Under the pieces are notes generated by a model. It was not told the origin of the DNA, did no database searches, and saw only the letters and a program-made list of their open reading frames with translations. A program made the position numbers and the translations under genes. Of a DNA stretch of 6,256 nt, positions 1-6,102 are shown one piece after another (position 1 is the stretch's first letter; each line of letters begins with the position of its first letter). Source of the stretch: an uncultured Bacillota bacterium. GTDB lineage: Bacteria > Bacillota > UBA994 > UBA5500. The DNA is taken from NCBI GenBank assembly GCA_937874815.1, contig CALNBW010000021.1:1-6256 (forward strand), given 5' to 3'.

Positions 1-761
1 GTCCGACCCTGGGCCGGATAGGATCCGGCCCCTACGGATACCCCGGGCACCTTAGGAGAATTGTACGGGGTGGCGTTACCCTCGGCGGCGATGGCGTCGA
101 ATTCTTCTTGGGTGATGGCTTGGAAGCGCAACTCGTCGCCAGCTGCTAATAAAAAGGGCTGCTGGCGCTGAGGATCATAGAGCTTCAGGGGCGTACGCCC
201 GATCAGCTGCCAGCCGCCCGGGCTAGTTAAGGGATAAATACCCGTTTGCAGATCAGCAATGCCAACGGAACCGGCAGGCACGTGGGTGCGCGGCGTGGCT
301 AAGCGGGGGGTGATTAAGCGCTGATCCAATCCCCCTAAGTAGGGAAAACCGGGTAAAAACCCGAGCATGTAGACGAGGTAACTGGGCGCTTGATGCAGCT
401 TGATTACCTCTTCCGGGGTCAGGTTGTTATGGGCGGCAACAGCTTCTAGGTCGGGCCCCATCTCGCCGCCATAGAGCACAGGAATTGTCACCTGGCGGCG
501 AGCTGTCCCTTGCTGACTGGTTGAATGCTGCAACCAATTTTGTAGCCAAGCAGCGAGCTCTGCATACGTGGCCTGCAACGGATCGTAGTGCACCAGGAGT
601 GAGCGATAAGTCGGCACCCACTCGGTGATTGCGGGATGGGGAAACAAGGTCAATATTTCATCTAGGGCGCTAACCCGGGCCTGAATTGACGGGTCTATGG
701 CCCGTCCGAACTCCAGCAGAATAGCCGAGTCGCCCACTGGTAATATGAGTGGTTTATTCAT
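1..761 (-). CDS. pxpB: 5-oxoprolinase subunit B (PxpB/KipI family), 3' end beyond the window
   Basis: This is a subunit of the cytoplasmic ATP-dependent 5-oxoprolinase (PxpABC), which opens 5-oxoproline to glutamate; B. subtilis KipI, an inhibitor of the sporulation kinase KinA, belongs to the same family. Starting at ATG 761-759, I translated 253 residues with no stop before the left edge. Family motifs are clear: IPVLYGGEMGPDL at 93-105, YMLGFLPGFPYLGGLD at 131-146, TPRLATPRTHVPAGSVGIA at 151-169, and TGIYPLTSPGGWQLIGRTPL at 173-192. A GGTGA ribosome binding site 5 nt upstream overlaps the pxpA stop, which suggests translational coupling. The recognisable fold ends near residue 226, close to where the family normally stops. 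The frame then continues for at least 27 low-similarity residues, and residues 242-251 are encoded by a palindromic repeat. The tail may be an extension caused by the repeat or a linker to a fused PxpC. The family call is secure; the C-terminus is not. Confidence 0.93.
   Translation of the reverse strand, partial: MNKPLILPVGDSAILLEFGRAIDPSIQARVSALDEILTLFPHPAITEWVPTYRSLLVHYDPLQATYAELAAWLQNWLQHSTSQQGTARRQVTIPVLYGGEMGPDLEAVAAHNNLTPEEVIKLHQAPSYLVYMLGFLPGFPYLGGLDQRLITPRLATPRTHVPAGSVGIADLQTGIYPLTSPGGWQLIGRTPLKLYDPQRQQPFLLAAGDELRFQAITQEEFDAIAAEGNATPYNSPKVPGVSVGAGSYPAQGR
11..36. repeat. Palindromic repeat copy 1, inside the 3' end of pxpB
   Basis: These 26 bases are identical to positions 3505-3530. 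They contain a perfect 9-bp hairpin, GGGCCGGAT (11-19) pairing with ATCCGGCCC (23-31) around AGG, followed by CTACG. The second, palindrome-closing arm seen in the other copy is degenerate or absent here (bases 1-10), and the window edge prevents a full comparison. The element is read through in the pxpB frame as residues 242-251. Confidence 0.85.
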
Positions 762-766
762 TGTTT

Positions 767-1528
767 TCACCGCGTAACGCTGGCGATTTCTACCTGGGCA
801 TCAGCCAGCACGCGCCGCAGGGTTTGAAGGTGTTTTACTGCCTCCGGGGTGTCGCCATGCACGCAGATAGTGTCAGCTTGCAGTTGAATGATGCTACCAT
901 CACTGGCCTCTACTTGCCCTGCTTTCACCATGGTTAGAACGCGGGCAGCCACCACATCCGGGTCATGGAGCACCGCCCCGGGTAGGTGCCGCGGCATGAG
1001 AGCGCCGTTAGGAAGATAGCCCCGGTCGGCAAACACTTCGCTAGCCACGGGCAAGCCAATTTGCTTGGCCTCACTCAGCAAATGCGAGTTAGCCAATCCC
1101 ACCACAATGAGGGAATCATCAAAGGCAGCAACTGCTTCCGCAAAGGCGCGGGCCAGCCCGGGGTCGGCCGCGGCCTGGTTGTACATCGCACCGTGTGCTT
1201 TCACGTGATTTAACCTACCCCCGGCGGCCCGCACAAAGGCGGCGAGGGCGCCAATTTGGTAGGTGACATACTCTTTTAGTTCGGCGGCGCTCAGCCCCAT
1301 CTGACGGCGCCCAAACCCTAAAAGGTCGGGATGGCCCGGATGGGCCCCGATGGCCACGCCATGCTGCAAGGCCAGTTCCACACTCTGGCGCATGACGTGA
1401 GGGTCGCCAGCGTGCCAGCCACAGGCAATGTTGGCGGAGGTAATGAGGGGCATGATGCTGGCGTCAGGAGCAATGGTGTAGGCACCAAACGCCTCGCCCA
1501 TGTCACAATTGAGATCAATTTTCCACAT
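767..1528 (-). CDS. pxpA: 5-oxoprolinase subunit A (PxpA, LamB/YcsF family)
   Basis: This is a complete 253-residue protein of the usual family length. PxpA works with PxpB and PxpC in the cytoplasm to hydrolyse 5-oxoproline (pyroglutamate) to glutamate using ATP. Conserved segments are DLNCDMGE (5-12), SANIACGWHAGDP (31-43), GAHPGHPD (61-68), HVKAHGAMYN (108-117), EVFADRGY (164-171), RHLPGA (180-185) and CVHGDTP (222-228). From memory, more common forms are CGFHAGDP and KPHGALYN, so W38, A111 and M115 are modest variations. The ATG start at 1528 is supported by AAGGAGG at 1544-1538, 9 nt upstream. The gene starts inside the last codons of comFA (14-bp overlap) and ends 5 bp before pxpB, so it probably shares their transcript. 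Older annotations call this family a lactam utilisation protein. Confidence 0.96.
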   Translation of the reverse strand: MWKIDLNCDMGEAFGAYTIAPDASIMPLITSANIACGWHAGDPHVMRQSVELALQHGVAIGAHPGHPDLLGFGRRQMGLSAAELKEYVTYQIGALAAFVRAAGGRLNHVKAHGAMYNQAAADPGLARAFAEAVAAFDDSLIVVGLANSHLLSEAKQIGLPVASEVFADRGYLPNGALMPRHLPGAVLHDPDVVAARVLTMVKAGQVEASDGSIIQLQADTICVHGDTPEAVKHLQTLRRVLADAQVEIASVTR

Positions 1529-3275
1529 GCTGTTTTTCCTCCTTCTGTGCGGCCGCAGCTATTTGCTGGGCTGCTTTGTTGAGAGTTTGAATCTGTCTGC
1601 AGGCGCTGGCCATCTCCGGGCTGCGCCTTTCCGCGAGAAAATATACTTTGCCAATAGGATATTCAGCTGCCCGCCCGGCGCGGCCGGCAATTTGCATCAA
1701 TACCGGTTCGGAAAATATCTGTGAGCGGTCGGCATAGAGCACATAAACATGCACGCGGGGCAAGGTGATGCCGCGTTCCAGCAAAGTGGTAGTGACTAGT
1801 ATCGGAAATTCGCCCGCGAAGAAGCGGGCGCGCTTAACATCGCGCTGCCCATCGGCGGCGTGGATGTACTCCACCCAATCGGGCAGATCCTGCCGAGCAA
1901 AATGGGCTTGTAAGCCGCGCCCCACCTGCTCGGCCAAGTGCACGCTGGGCACATAAATCAGCACTTGGCATAAATCGCGCTCGAGGCTATCTGTGAGCAG
2001 GCGTGCCAGCAAATTGGGCACTGCCCAATTAGGTTGCTCCGCCCGGGGTAAGCGCAACAGGTGGATGGCTGGTTCGGGCAAAGGGTGTCCGTGCCAACGC
2101 ACTGGTAGCAACACCTGCCGCACCTGCCCGCGTTTTACTTGCTGCAATAGTTTAGCCGCAGGGGTGGCTGTTAAATAAACGAGCTTGCCCCCGGGGCGCA
2201 GGGCCCGCAGAACAGCCAACTCCAGCATAGGGTTATCGGCGTAGGGGAAAGCATCTACTTCATCAAGAATCACCAGGTCAAAGGCCGCGAACAAGCGCAA
2301 GGCTTGATGGGTAGTAGCAATAACCACCGGGGCGTTGGTGAAACGCTCGCGCGCTTGGCCGTGCAAGGCGGCCACTTTTATTCCCGGTAGGGCGGCCTGC
2401 AAGCGCGGTGCCAGTTCTACCACTAAGTCGCGCCGAGGGCTAGCCCAGAGCACCCGGCCCCCCATGTTCAGTACCTGCTGCACGGCTGGCAAAGTAGCTT
2501 CGGTTTTGCCAGCACCGCAGACGGCCCAAAACAGGCAGGCGGTTTGCCGGTCTTGCTGCAGGAACTGCTGCAACTGCTGCGCTGCCCTTGCTTGCGGCCC
2601 TGTTAAGCCGCTGGGCAAGTTGAGCGTTACTGCCCAGGGCTGGGCCGGCGTGGTGGCGGCGCAGGCGTAGAGCGGAGTGCATGATTTGGCTTGCCCCATG
2701 GAGCCACAGGTCTGGCATGACCAGGCCTGGGCGGTGCCGCATTCCAGACAAGTCGTGGGCTGTAGGTCGTAGCTGCCACAGCGCAGGCAACGGTGCTTGG
2801 GCTGCTCGCCCACGGCAGGACGGCACTGCAATTTTCCTTCTAGGTAAAGATAGTGCAGCAGGTCTGGCAGCGGATAGGATAGGAATAGCCTGCTAGTGAT
2901 AACTGCTTGCTCCACTTCGGCTAAAAGCAGGATGCGGCCGGCCAGTAGGCGGTAGAGGTGGGCTGCCTCTGCTTGTCCCTCCCATTTGGCTAATGGTTGG
3001 ACTGGGTCATCAGCGATGACGCCGGCCTGGCCGACGGATTGCCAGGCGCGGGCCACCAGCTGCGCTTCTTGGCGAGGGTTGCCGCTAGCCCTCTGCAAGT
3101 CGTTGCAGAGGGCTTCGGCCCGAGCCAAGGGCAAAGCAGGGCTAAGCACGCGCACCTGCCCTCCTCCCTGCTGCTGCCAATAGGTGGCATCGAGGCTGGG
3201 GTTGGGGGTGAGGTAGTAGCGCAGCCGGCGGCTGGCGTTTTCCAATTTGTAGACCCAAAAGGAGAGGCAGTGCAT
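1515..3275 (-). CDS. comFA: ComFA-type competence DNA helicase/translocase
   Basis: ComFA is a cytoplasmic, membrane-associated superfamily 2 ATPase needed to pull transforming single-stranded DNA through the ComEC channel. The 586-residue protein has an N-terminal region with no recognised motif (1-160), then cysteine pairs C163/C166, C176/C179 and C187/C190, with C199 and C205 following, matching the ComFA zinc-binding module. The helicase core follows: Walker A in AVCGAGKTE (251-259, K257), Walker B DEVD (338-341), TATP (369-372), TTTLLERGITLPRVHVYVL (495-513) and the arginine-finger motif QIAGRAGR (528-535). I chose ATG 3275 because GGAGG (3287-3283) lies 7 nt upstream; a TTG at 3302 in frame would add nine residues but has no such site. 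The tail overlaps pxpA by 14 bp. In B. subtilis the partner comFC lies in the same operon; here the downstream genes are pxpA and pxpB, and no comFC is visible. Confidence 0.95.
   Translation of the reverse strand: MHCLSFWVYKLENASRRLRYYLTPNPSLDATYWQQQGGGQVRVLSPALPLARAEALCNDLQRASGNPRQEAQLVARAWQSVGQAGVIADDPVQPLAKWEGQAEAAHLYRLLAGRILLLAEVEQAVITSRLFLSYPLPDLLHYLYLEGKLQCRPAVGEQPKHRCLRCGSYDLQPTTCLECGTAQAWSCQTCGSMGQAKSCTPLYACAATTPAQPWAVTLNLPSGLTGPQARAAQQLQQFLQQDRQTACLFWAVCGAGKTEATLPAVQQVLNMGGRVLWASPRRDLVVELAPRLQAALPGIKVAALHGQARERFTNAPVVIATTHQALRLFAAFDLVILDEVDAFPYADNPMLELAVLRALRPGGKLVYLTATPAAKLLQQVKRGQVRQVLLPVRWHGHPLPEPAIHLLRLPRAEQPNWAVPNLLARLLTDSLERDLCQVLIYVPSVHLAEQVGRGLQAHFARQDLPDWVEYIHAADGQRDVKRARFFAGEFPILVTTTLLERGITLPRVHVYVLYADRSQIFSEPVLMQIAGRAGRAAEYPIGKVYFLAERRSPEMASACRQIQTLNKAAQQIAAAAQKEEKQHVEN
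1538..1544 (-). promoter_or_regulatory. Strong ribosome binding site of pxpA inside comFA
   Basis: AAGGAGG on the minus strand lies 9 nt before the pxpA ATG and entirely within the 3' coding end of comFA. It fixes the pxpA start and allows initiation independent of the overlapping comFA stop at 1515-1517. Confidence 0.85.
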
Positions 3276-3280
3276 GGTGT

Positions 3281-3287
3281 CACCTCC
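3281..3287 (-). promoter_or_regulatory. Ribosome binding site that decides the comFA start
   Basis: GGAGGTG on the minus strand, with 7 nt from GGAGG to ATG 3275. It favours this ATG over the in-frame upstream TTG at 3302. It begins 14 bp after the end of the large palindrome at 3302-3476. Confidence 0.8.
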
Positions 3288-3301
3288 GGTTTGTAAAGAC
3301 A

Positions 3302-3476
3302 AAGGTCGTGGTCCTGCTCGCGCGCGTGTGGCCTGGTTGCTGCAGGTAGGTGCTTAGCCACCGACTGATGCGGCCAAAACTCGCCTAAGCTCAAACAGTT
3401 GGCCGCATTTAACCGTCGCTGTCTAAGCACCCTCTATTGGAGGCCCCAATGCGCTTTACGCAGGACCAACGACCTT
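3302..3476. repeat. Large imperfect palindrome (about 175 bp) in front of comFA
   Basis: Four nested arm pairs are roughly concentric on position 3388-3390. They are: 3302-3317 with 3460-3476 (AAGGTCGTGGTCCTGC against its complement, one inserted base); 3322-3334 with 3441-3454 (imperfect); GGTGCTTAG 3349-3357 with CTAAGCACC 3423-3431 (perfect 9 bp); and ATGCGGCCAA 3368-3377 with TTGGCCGCAT 3399-3408 (perfect 10 bp), leaving a 21-nt loop. As RNA it would fold into one long interrupted hairpin. A further CTAAGC lies in the loop at 3385-3390 (on the minus strand GCTTAG), the same sequence as one outer arm, so alternative pairings exist. No obvious target-site duplication flanks it. It could be a miniature inverted-repeat element or a structured comFA leader; I do not recognise a known family. 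Confidence 0.75.
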
Positions 3477-3490
3477 CCCCTGGCTATATC

Positions 3491-3530
3491 CGTAGGGGCG
3501 GCCCGGGCCGGATAGGATCCGGCCCCTACG
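3491..3530. repeat. Palindromic repeat copy 2, intergenic between recD2 and comFA
   Basis: This 40-bp element begins CGTAGGGGC and ends GCCCCTACG, giving complementary ends. It contains an inner perfect 9-bp hairpin (3505-3513 with 3517-3525, loop AGG). Bases 3505-3530 are identical to 11-36. No U-run follows on either strand, so it is not a canonical terminator, although as RNA it could stabilise the 3' end of the recD2 message. The ends and size fit a short dispersed REP-like repeat; only two copies are visible here. Confidence 0.8.
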
Positions 3531-3567
3531 CATGTATCGTTAGGTTTGACGAGCCCCCACGGTGGTA

Positions 3568-5748
3568 TCATGGGTCATTGCGCAAGCGCCATTCTAACAG
3601 GGTGTGGCGGGCCTCGACTTGGTTGTTCTTGACGGCGAGGGCGATTGCTTTTTTGGTGCCCACCAGCACAACCTGACGCCGGGCGCGAGTGATTGCCGTG
3701 TAAAGCAAGTTGCGCTGTAGCATGATGTAATGCTGGGTGGATACGGGCATCACAATGACCGGATATTCGCTACCCTGGCTTTTGTGCACGGAAATGGCAT
3801 AAGCCAAGGTAAGCTCATCTAGCTCGGTAAAATCATAGCTCACAAGACGTTCGAAGCGCCCCTCGGGAAAAGCCACCCCGAGCTCGCGTTCTTCTGTATC
3901 AATGGTGTGGATACGCCCGATATCGCCGTTAAAAACCTGCTTCTTATAGTTGTTTCTGATCTGCATCACCTTATCGCCGAGGCGGAAGTGCTGAAAACCT
4001 TGCTTGATTTCGGTTTTCTGGGCCGAGGCTGGGTTTAAGCTGCGCTGCAGTTCAATATTCAGGTTATCTACGCCAATAGGAGTGCGCCGCATCGGGGTCA
4101 ATACTTGGATATCCTCAAACGGATGATAGCCATAAGCACTCGGCAGGCGCTGGCGGCAAAGCTCCACCACGGCATCCAGGATCTTAAGGGGTTCAGCTTC
4201 TTCAATATAGAAAAAGTCTTTTCCCTTGACGTTAAGATAGGGAAATTCTCCTTCATTCACCCGGTGGGCGTTGACAACAATCATGCTCTGCCCCGCCTGG
4301 CGGAAAATAGTTTTAAGACGCACAGTGGGAATCACCTGCGAGGCAATAATGTCTCGTAGCACATTACCGGGTCCCACGGAGGGCAGCTGGTCGATGTCGC
4401 CCACCAATACCAGTTGGCAGCCAGCGGGGATAGCTTTGAGAAAATGGTACATAAGAAGAATATCGATCATCGAGGCTTCGTCGAGGATAACGACATCGGC
4501 CTCCAGGGGGTTGTCTTCGTTACGGCCGAAGGCCATGCCCTGACCCTCGATAAACGTATACTCGAGCAAACGATGAATGGTTTTTGCTTCGGTGCCGGTT
4601 GTTTCCGACATACGTTTGGCCGCCCTACCAGTAGGCGCTGCCAAGAGCACATGGCGCTGCCGATCAGCCATCAACTGTAGTAGGGACCGCACTATAGTTG
4701 TTTTGCCGGTACCAGGGCCACCTGTGATGACAGTAACGCCATGCTGCAGGGCTGTGACCAGAGCTTCACGCTGTTCACTGGCCAGGCGCAGGCGTTGCTG
4801 TTGCTCTAAAACTGCTAATTCCTGTTCTAACCCTAGATCGAGTTCTAGTTGCCGTGGCTCTTGGGCCAGGAGATTAAGCCGCCTGGCCACCCCCTGTTCC
4901 GCATAGAAAAAGGGGGCAAGGTAAATCACCGTCTGGCCGTTAACCTCCATCAGGAAGACTTCCTTCTGCTGCTCTAACACTGCGCAAGCAGCCGGCAAGA
5001 GCTCGGCATCGACCTCTAAAATGGCGGCCGCCTCGGGCAGAAAATCCTCTAGCGGGAAGGAAGTATGGCCGGCATCGGCCAACTGGCTTAGTGCATACTT
5101 GATGCCAGCAATGAGCCGCTCCTGTGATTCAGGGGCTATCCCGAGCGCTTGCGCTAGCCGATCGGCAGTCTTAAAGCCGACGCCAAATACTTCGTCAGCC
5201 AGACGATAGGGATTTTCTTCGATTACCTGTCGGGCTTCGCTGCCATAATGCCGATAAATGCGAGCGGCATACCCCGGCAGTACGCCGTGGCCCTGCAGAA
5301 AGATCATCATATCCCGGATTTCGGTCTGCTCGGCAAAGGCTTCACCGATGGCCGCGGCCTTAGCAGGGCCTAATTTGGGTACCTCGGTCAACCGCTCTGG
5401 GTTTTGTTCCAAAACATCCAAGGTGTCTAGCCCAAAATGATCAACTATGCGTTCTGCGGTCACCGGGCCTACGCCTTTCACCAACCCAGAGCCTAAGTAT
5501 TTTACCAACCCCGTCAGAGTAGCGGGAGCAATTGCTAGGTAGCTTTCTACTTTAAACTGGCGCCCGTATTCGGGGTGCAGTGTCCATTCTCCTTGCATCT
5601 GCAGGGTTTCCCCTACTGATAGCTGCGGAAAGGTGCCAACAGCCGTCACTAAATCGCGCTGCCCGCGGCAGCGTAGCCGCACAACCGAGTAGAAGGTATC
5701 TTCGCTACGAAAGGTGATGCGTTCTACGTTGCCTGTTAGCTGTTCCAT
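3568..5748 (-). CDS. recD2: RecD2-type ATP-dependent DNA helicase (RecD/TraA, YrrC family)
   Basis: RecD2 is a 5'-to-3' superfamily 1B helicase that works without RecBC and contributes to DNA repair and replication fork maintenance. The 726-residue protein has the full family layout. An N-terminal OB-like region (about 1-75) is followed by helix-hairpin-helix segments (86-106, 123-134 and about 188-203). The helicase core then shows Walker A GGPGTGKT (343-350), motif Ia APTGRAAKRM (371-380), motif II DEAS (423-426), motif III GDIDQLPSVGPG (450-461), FRQ (482-484), motif V VHKSQGSE (654-661) and motif VI YTAITRAR (683-690). I prefer ATG 5748: AAGGAGG (5763-5757) lies 8 nt upstream, while three preceding in-frame GTG codons touch or overlap that site. 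It is separated from comFA by 292 bp and probably has its own promoter. No truncation or missing catalytic residue is seen. Confidence 0.97.
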   Translation of the reverse strand: MEQLTGNVERITFRSEDTFYSVVRLRCRGQRDLVTAVGTFPQLSVGETLQMQGEWTLHPEYGRQFKVESYLAIAPATLTGLVKYLGSGLVKGVGPVTAERIVDHFGLDTLDVLEQNPERLTEVPKLGPAKAAAIGEAFAEQTEIRDMMIFLQGHGVLPGYAARIYRHYGSEARQVIEENPYRLADEVFGVGFKTADRLAQALGIAPESQERLIAGIKYALSQLADAGHTSFPLEDFLPEAAAILEVDAELLPAACAVLEQQKEVFLMEVNGQTVIYLAPFFYAEQGVARRLNLLAQEPRQLELDLGLEQELAVLEQQQRLRLASEQREALVTALQHGVTVITGGPGTGKTTIVRSLLQLMADRQRHVLLAAPTGRAAKRMSETTGTEAKTIHRLLEYTFIEGQGMAFGRNEDNPLEADVVILDEASMIDILLMYHFLKAIPAGCQLVLVGDIDQLPSVGPGNVLRDIIASQVIPTVRLKTIFRQAGQSMIVVNAHRVNEGEFPYLNVKGKDFFYIEEAEPLKILDAVVELCRQRLPSAYGYHPFEDIQVLTPMRRTPIGVDNLNIELQRSLNPASAQKTEIKQGFQHFRLGDKVMQIRNNYKKQVFNGDIGRIHTIDTEERELGVAFPEGRFERLVSYDFTELDELTLAYAISVHKSQGSEYPVIVMPVSTQHYIMLQRNLLYTAITRARRQVVLVGTKKAIALAVKNNQVEARHTLLEWRLRNDP

Positions 5749-5756
5749 CACCACCA

Positions 5757-5763
5757 CCTCCTT
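5757..5763 (-). promoter_or_regulatory. Ribosome binding site that decides the recD2 start
   Basis: AAGGAGG on the minus strand lies 8 nt before ATG 5748. The first possible GTG start (5757) overlaps the site and the next two are too close, so the ATG is preferred. Confidence 0.85.
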
Positions 5764-5788
5764 AACGTATAATCATTTGTTAAACGTA

Positions 5789-5797
5789 AGTATAGCA
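5789..5797 (-). promoter_or_regulatory. Possible recD2 promoter with extended -10 element
   Basis: TGCTATACT on the minus strand matches the TGnTATAAT extended -10 pattern with one -10 mismatch. At 17-18 bp upstream only poor -35 matches exist (GCAGAG or AGCAGA), as is usual for extended -10 promoters. Transcription would start near 5782, giving a leader of about 34 nt. It lies just after the terminator at 5836-5874, so recD2 could be expressed independently of the upstream RNA. Nearby, TACGTTTAA and TACGTTAAG form a short direct repeat between this element and the ribosome binding site. Confidence 0.45.
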
Positions 5798-5835
5798 AAC
5801 TCCTGCTTCTGCTCTGCTTAAGAACGGATCTGGGG

Positions 5836-5874
5836 AAAAAAAAGGAGCCCTACTTGTGGGCCTTAAGTAGGGCT
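5836..5874 (-). terminator. Rho-independent terminator upstream of recD2
   Basis: AGCCCTACTT (5846-5855) and AAGTAGGGCT (5865-5874) form a perfect 10-bp stem with a 9-nt loop. On the minus strand the stem is followed by CC and a run of eight U (5843-5836). Its orientation ends a minus-strand transcript that arrives from the right, before recD2. No recognisable gene precedes it within the window, which points to a small RNA or an attenuated leader. Confidence 0.85.
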
Positions 5875-6029
5875 GGTGGAAATTTTCCAGGAGCGGCTAT
5901 TAGTTGCTGACGATAATAGCTTGGGGGGCTTTCGCCACAACTCGGAGCCAGGGTTTAGCTCCATAGCGCTGCTCCTATACCTTGGGTAAATTGGGGTATT
6001 TGGGGTTGTTCATCTGGTGTTTGCTTTCT
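5836..6029 (-). ncRNA. Candidate structured RNA or riboswitch-like leader, family unknown
   Basis: On the minus strand, an extended -10 element at 6044-6036 would start a transcript near 6029 that ends at the terminator, about 194 nt. Its core is an 88-nt domain closed by AGGAGC (5976-5971) with GCTCCT (5894-5889). Inside are three hairpins: GGAGC/GCTCC (5962-5958 with 5948-5944), GGC-GAAA-GCC (5936-5927) and GCTATTA/TAATAGC (5920-5914 with 5902-5896). GTTG at 5941-5938 could pair with CAAC at 5906-5903 in the last loop, a possible pseudoknot. A C-rich, G-poor 5' segment (about 6010-5985) precedes the core. The order domain-then-terminator 88 nt before recD2 suggests a riboswitch or attenuator; the length would also suit a stand-alone RNA such as 6S. 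I could not match it to T-box, TPP, SAM, purine, cobalamin, c-di-GMP-I or other motifs I remember. The 5' end is uncertain. Confidence 0.5.
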
Positions 6030-6035
6030 GCATTC

Positions 6036-6064
6036 ATGATACCACATGATTCGACACAGGCGAA
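6036..6064 (-). promoter_or_regulatory. Possible promoter of the structured RNA
   Basis: TGGTATCAT (6044-6036) fits the extended -10 pattern TGnTATAAT with one mismatch. Seventeen bases further upstream is TTCGCC (6064-6059), a weak -35 match. It is placed so that a transcript would start near 6029, just before the C-rich segment of the RNA. Confidence 0.4.
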
Positions 6065-6079
6065 TGATGCACAGGCCTC

Positions 6080-6102
6080 AAATATGTGGATATACCATAT
6101 TT
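6080..6102. repeat. Small AT-rich inverted repeats upstream of the structured RNA
   Basis: AAATATG (6080-6086) and CATATTT (6096-6102) form a 7-bp inverted repeat around a 9-nt centre. Immediately beside it, TAGGA (6106-6110) and TCCTA (6116-6120) form a second one. They lie 16 bp or more upstream of the possible -35 element. They could be protein binding sites or the ends of an upstream transcript; there is nothing to decide between these. Confidence 0.45.

Noticed and set aside
427..621. Minus-strand 64-codon frame within pxpB
   Set aside because: It is an out-of-frame shadow of pxpB, whose own frame shows clear family motifs.
2440..2826. Minus-strand 128-codon frame within comFA
   Set aside because: It is a shadow frame; the overlapping comFA frame carries the zinc-binding cysteines and the helicase motifs.
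2990..3430. 146-codon minus-strand frame starting at GTG 3430 across the large palindrome
   Set aside because: It runs out of frame into comFA, has no ribosome binding site and shows no domain. The palindrome is better explained as a DNA or RNA structure.
3541..3567. Short CCAC/GTGG hairpin just after the recD2 stop as a terminator
   Set aside because: The stem is only about 4 bp and there is no U-run, so I cannot support a terminator there.
3437..3676. 79-codon plus-strand frame across the REP-like repeat and the end of recD2
   Set aside because: It is made of repeat translation and antisense recD2, with no recognisable domain or start signal.
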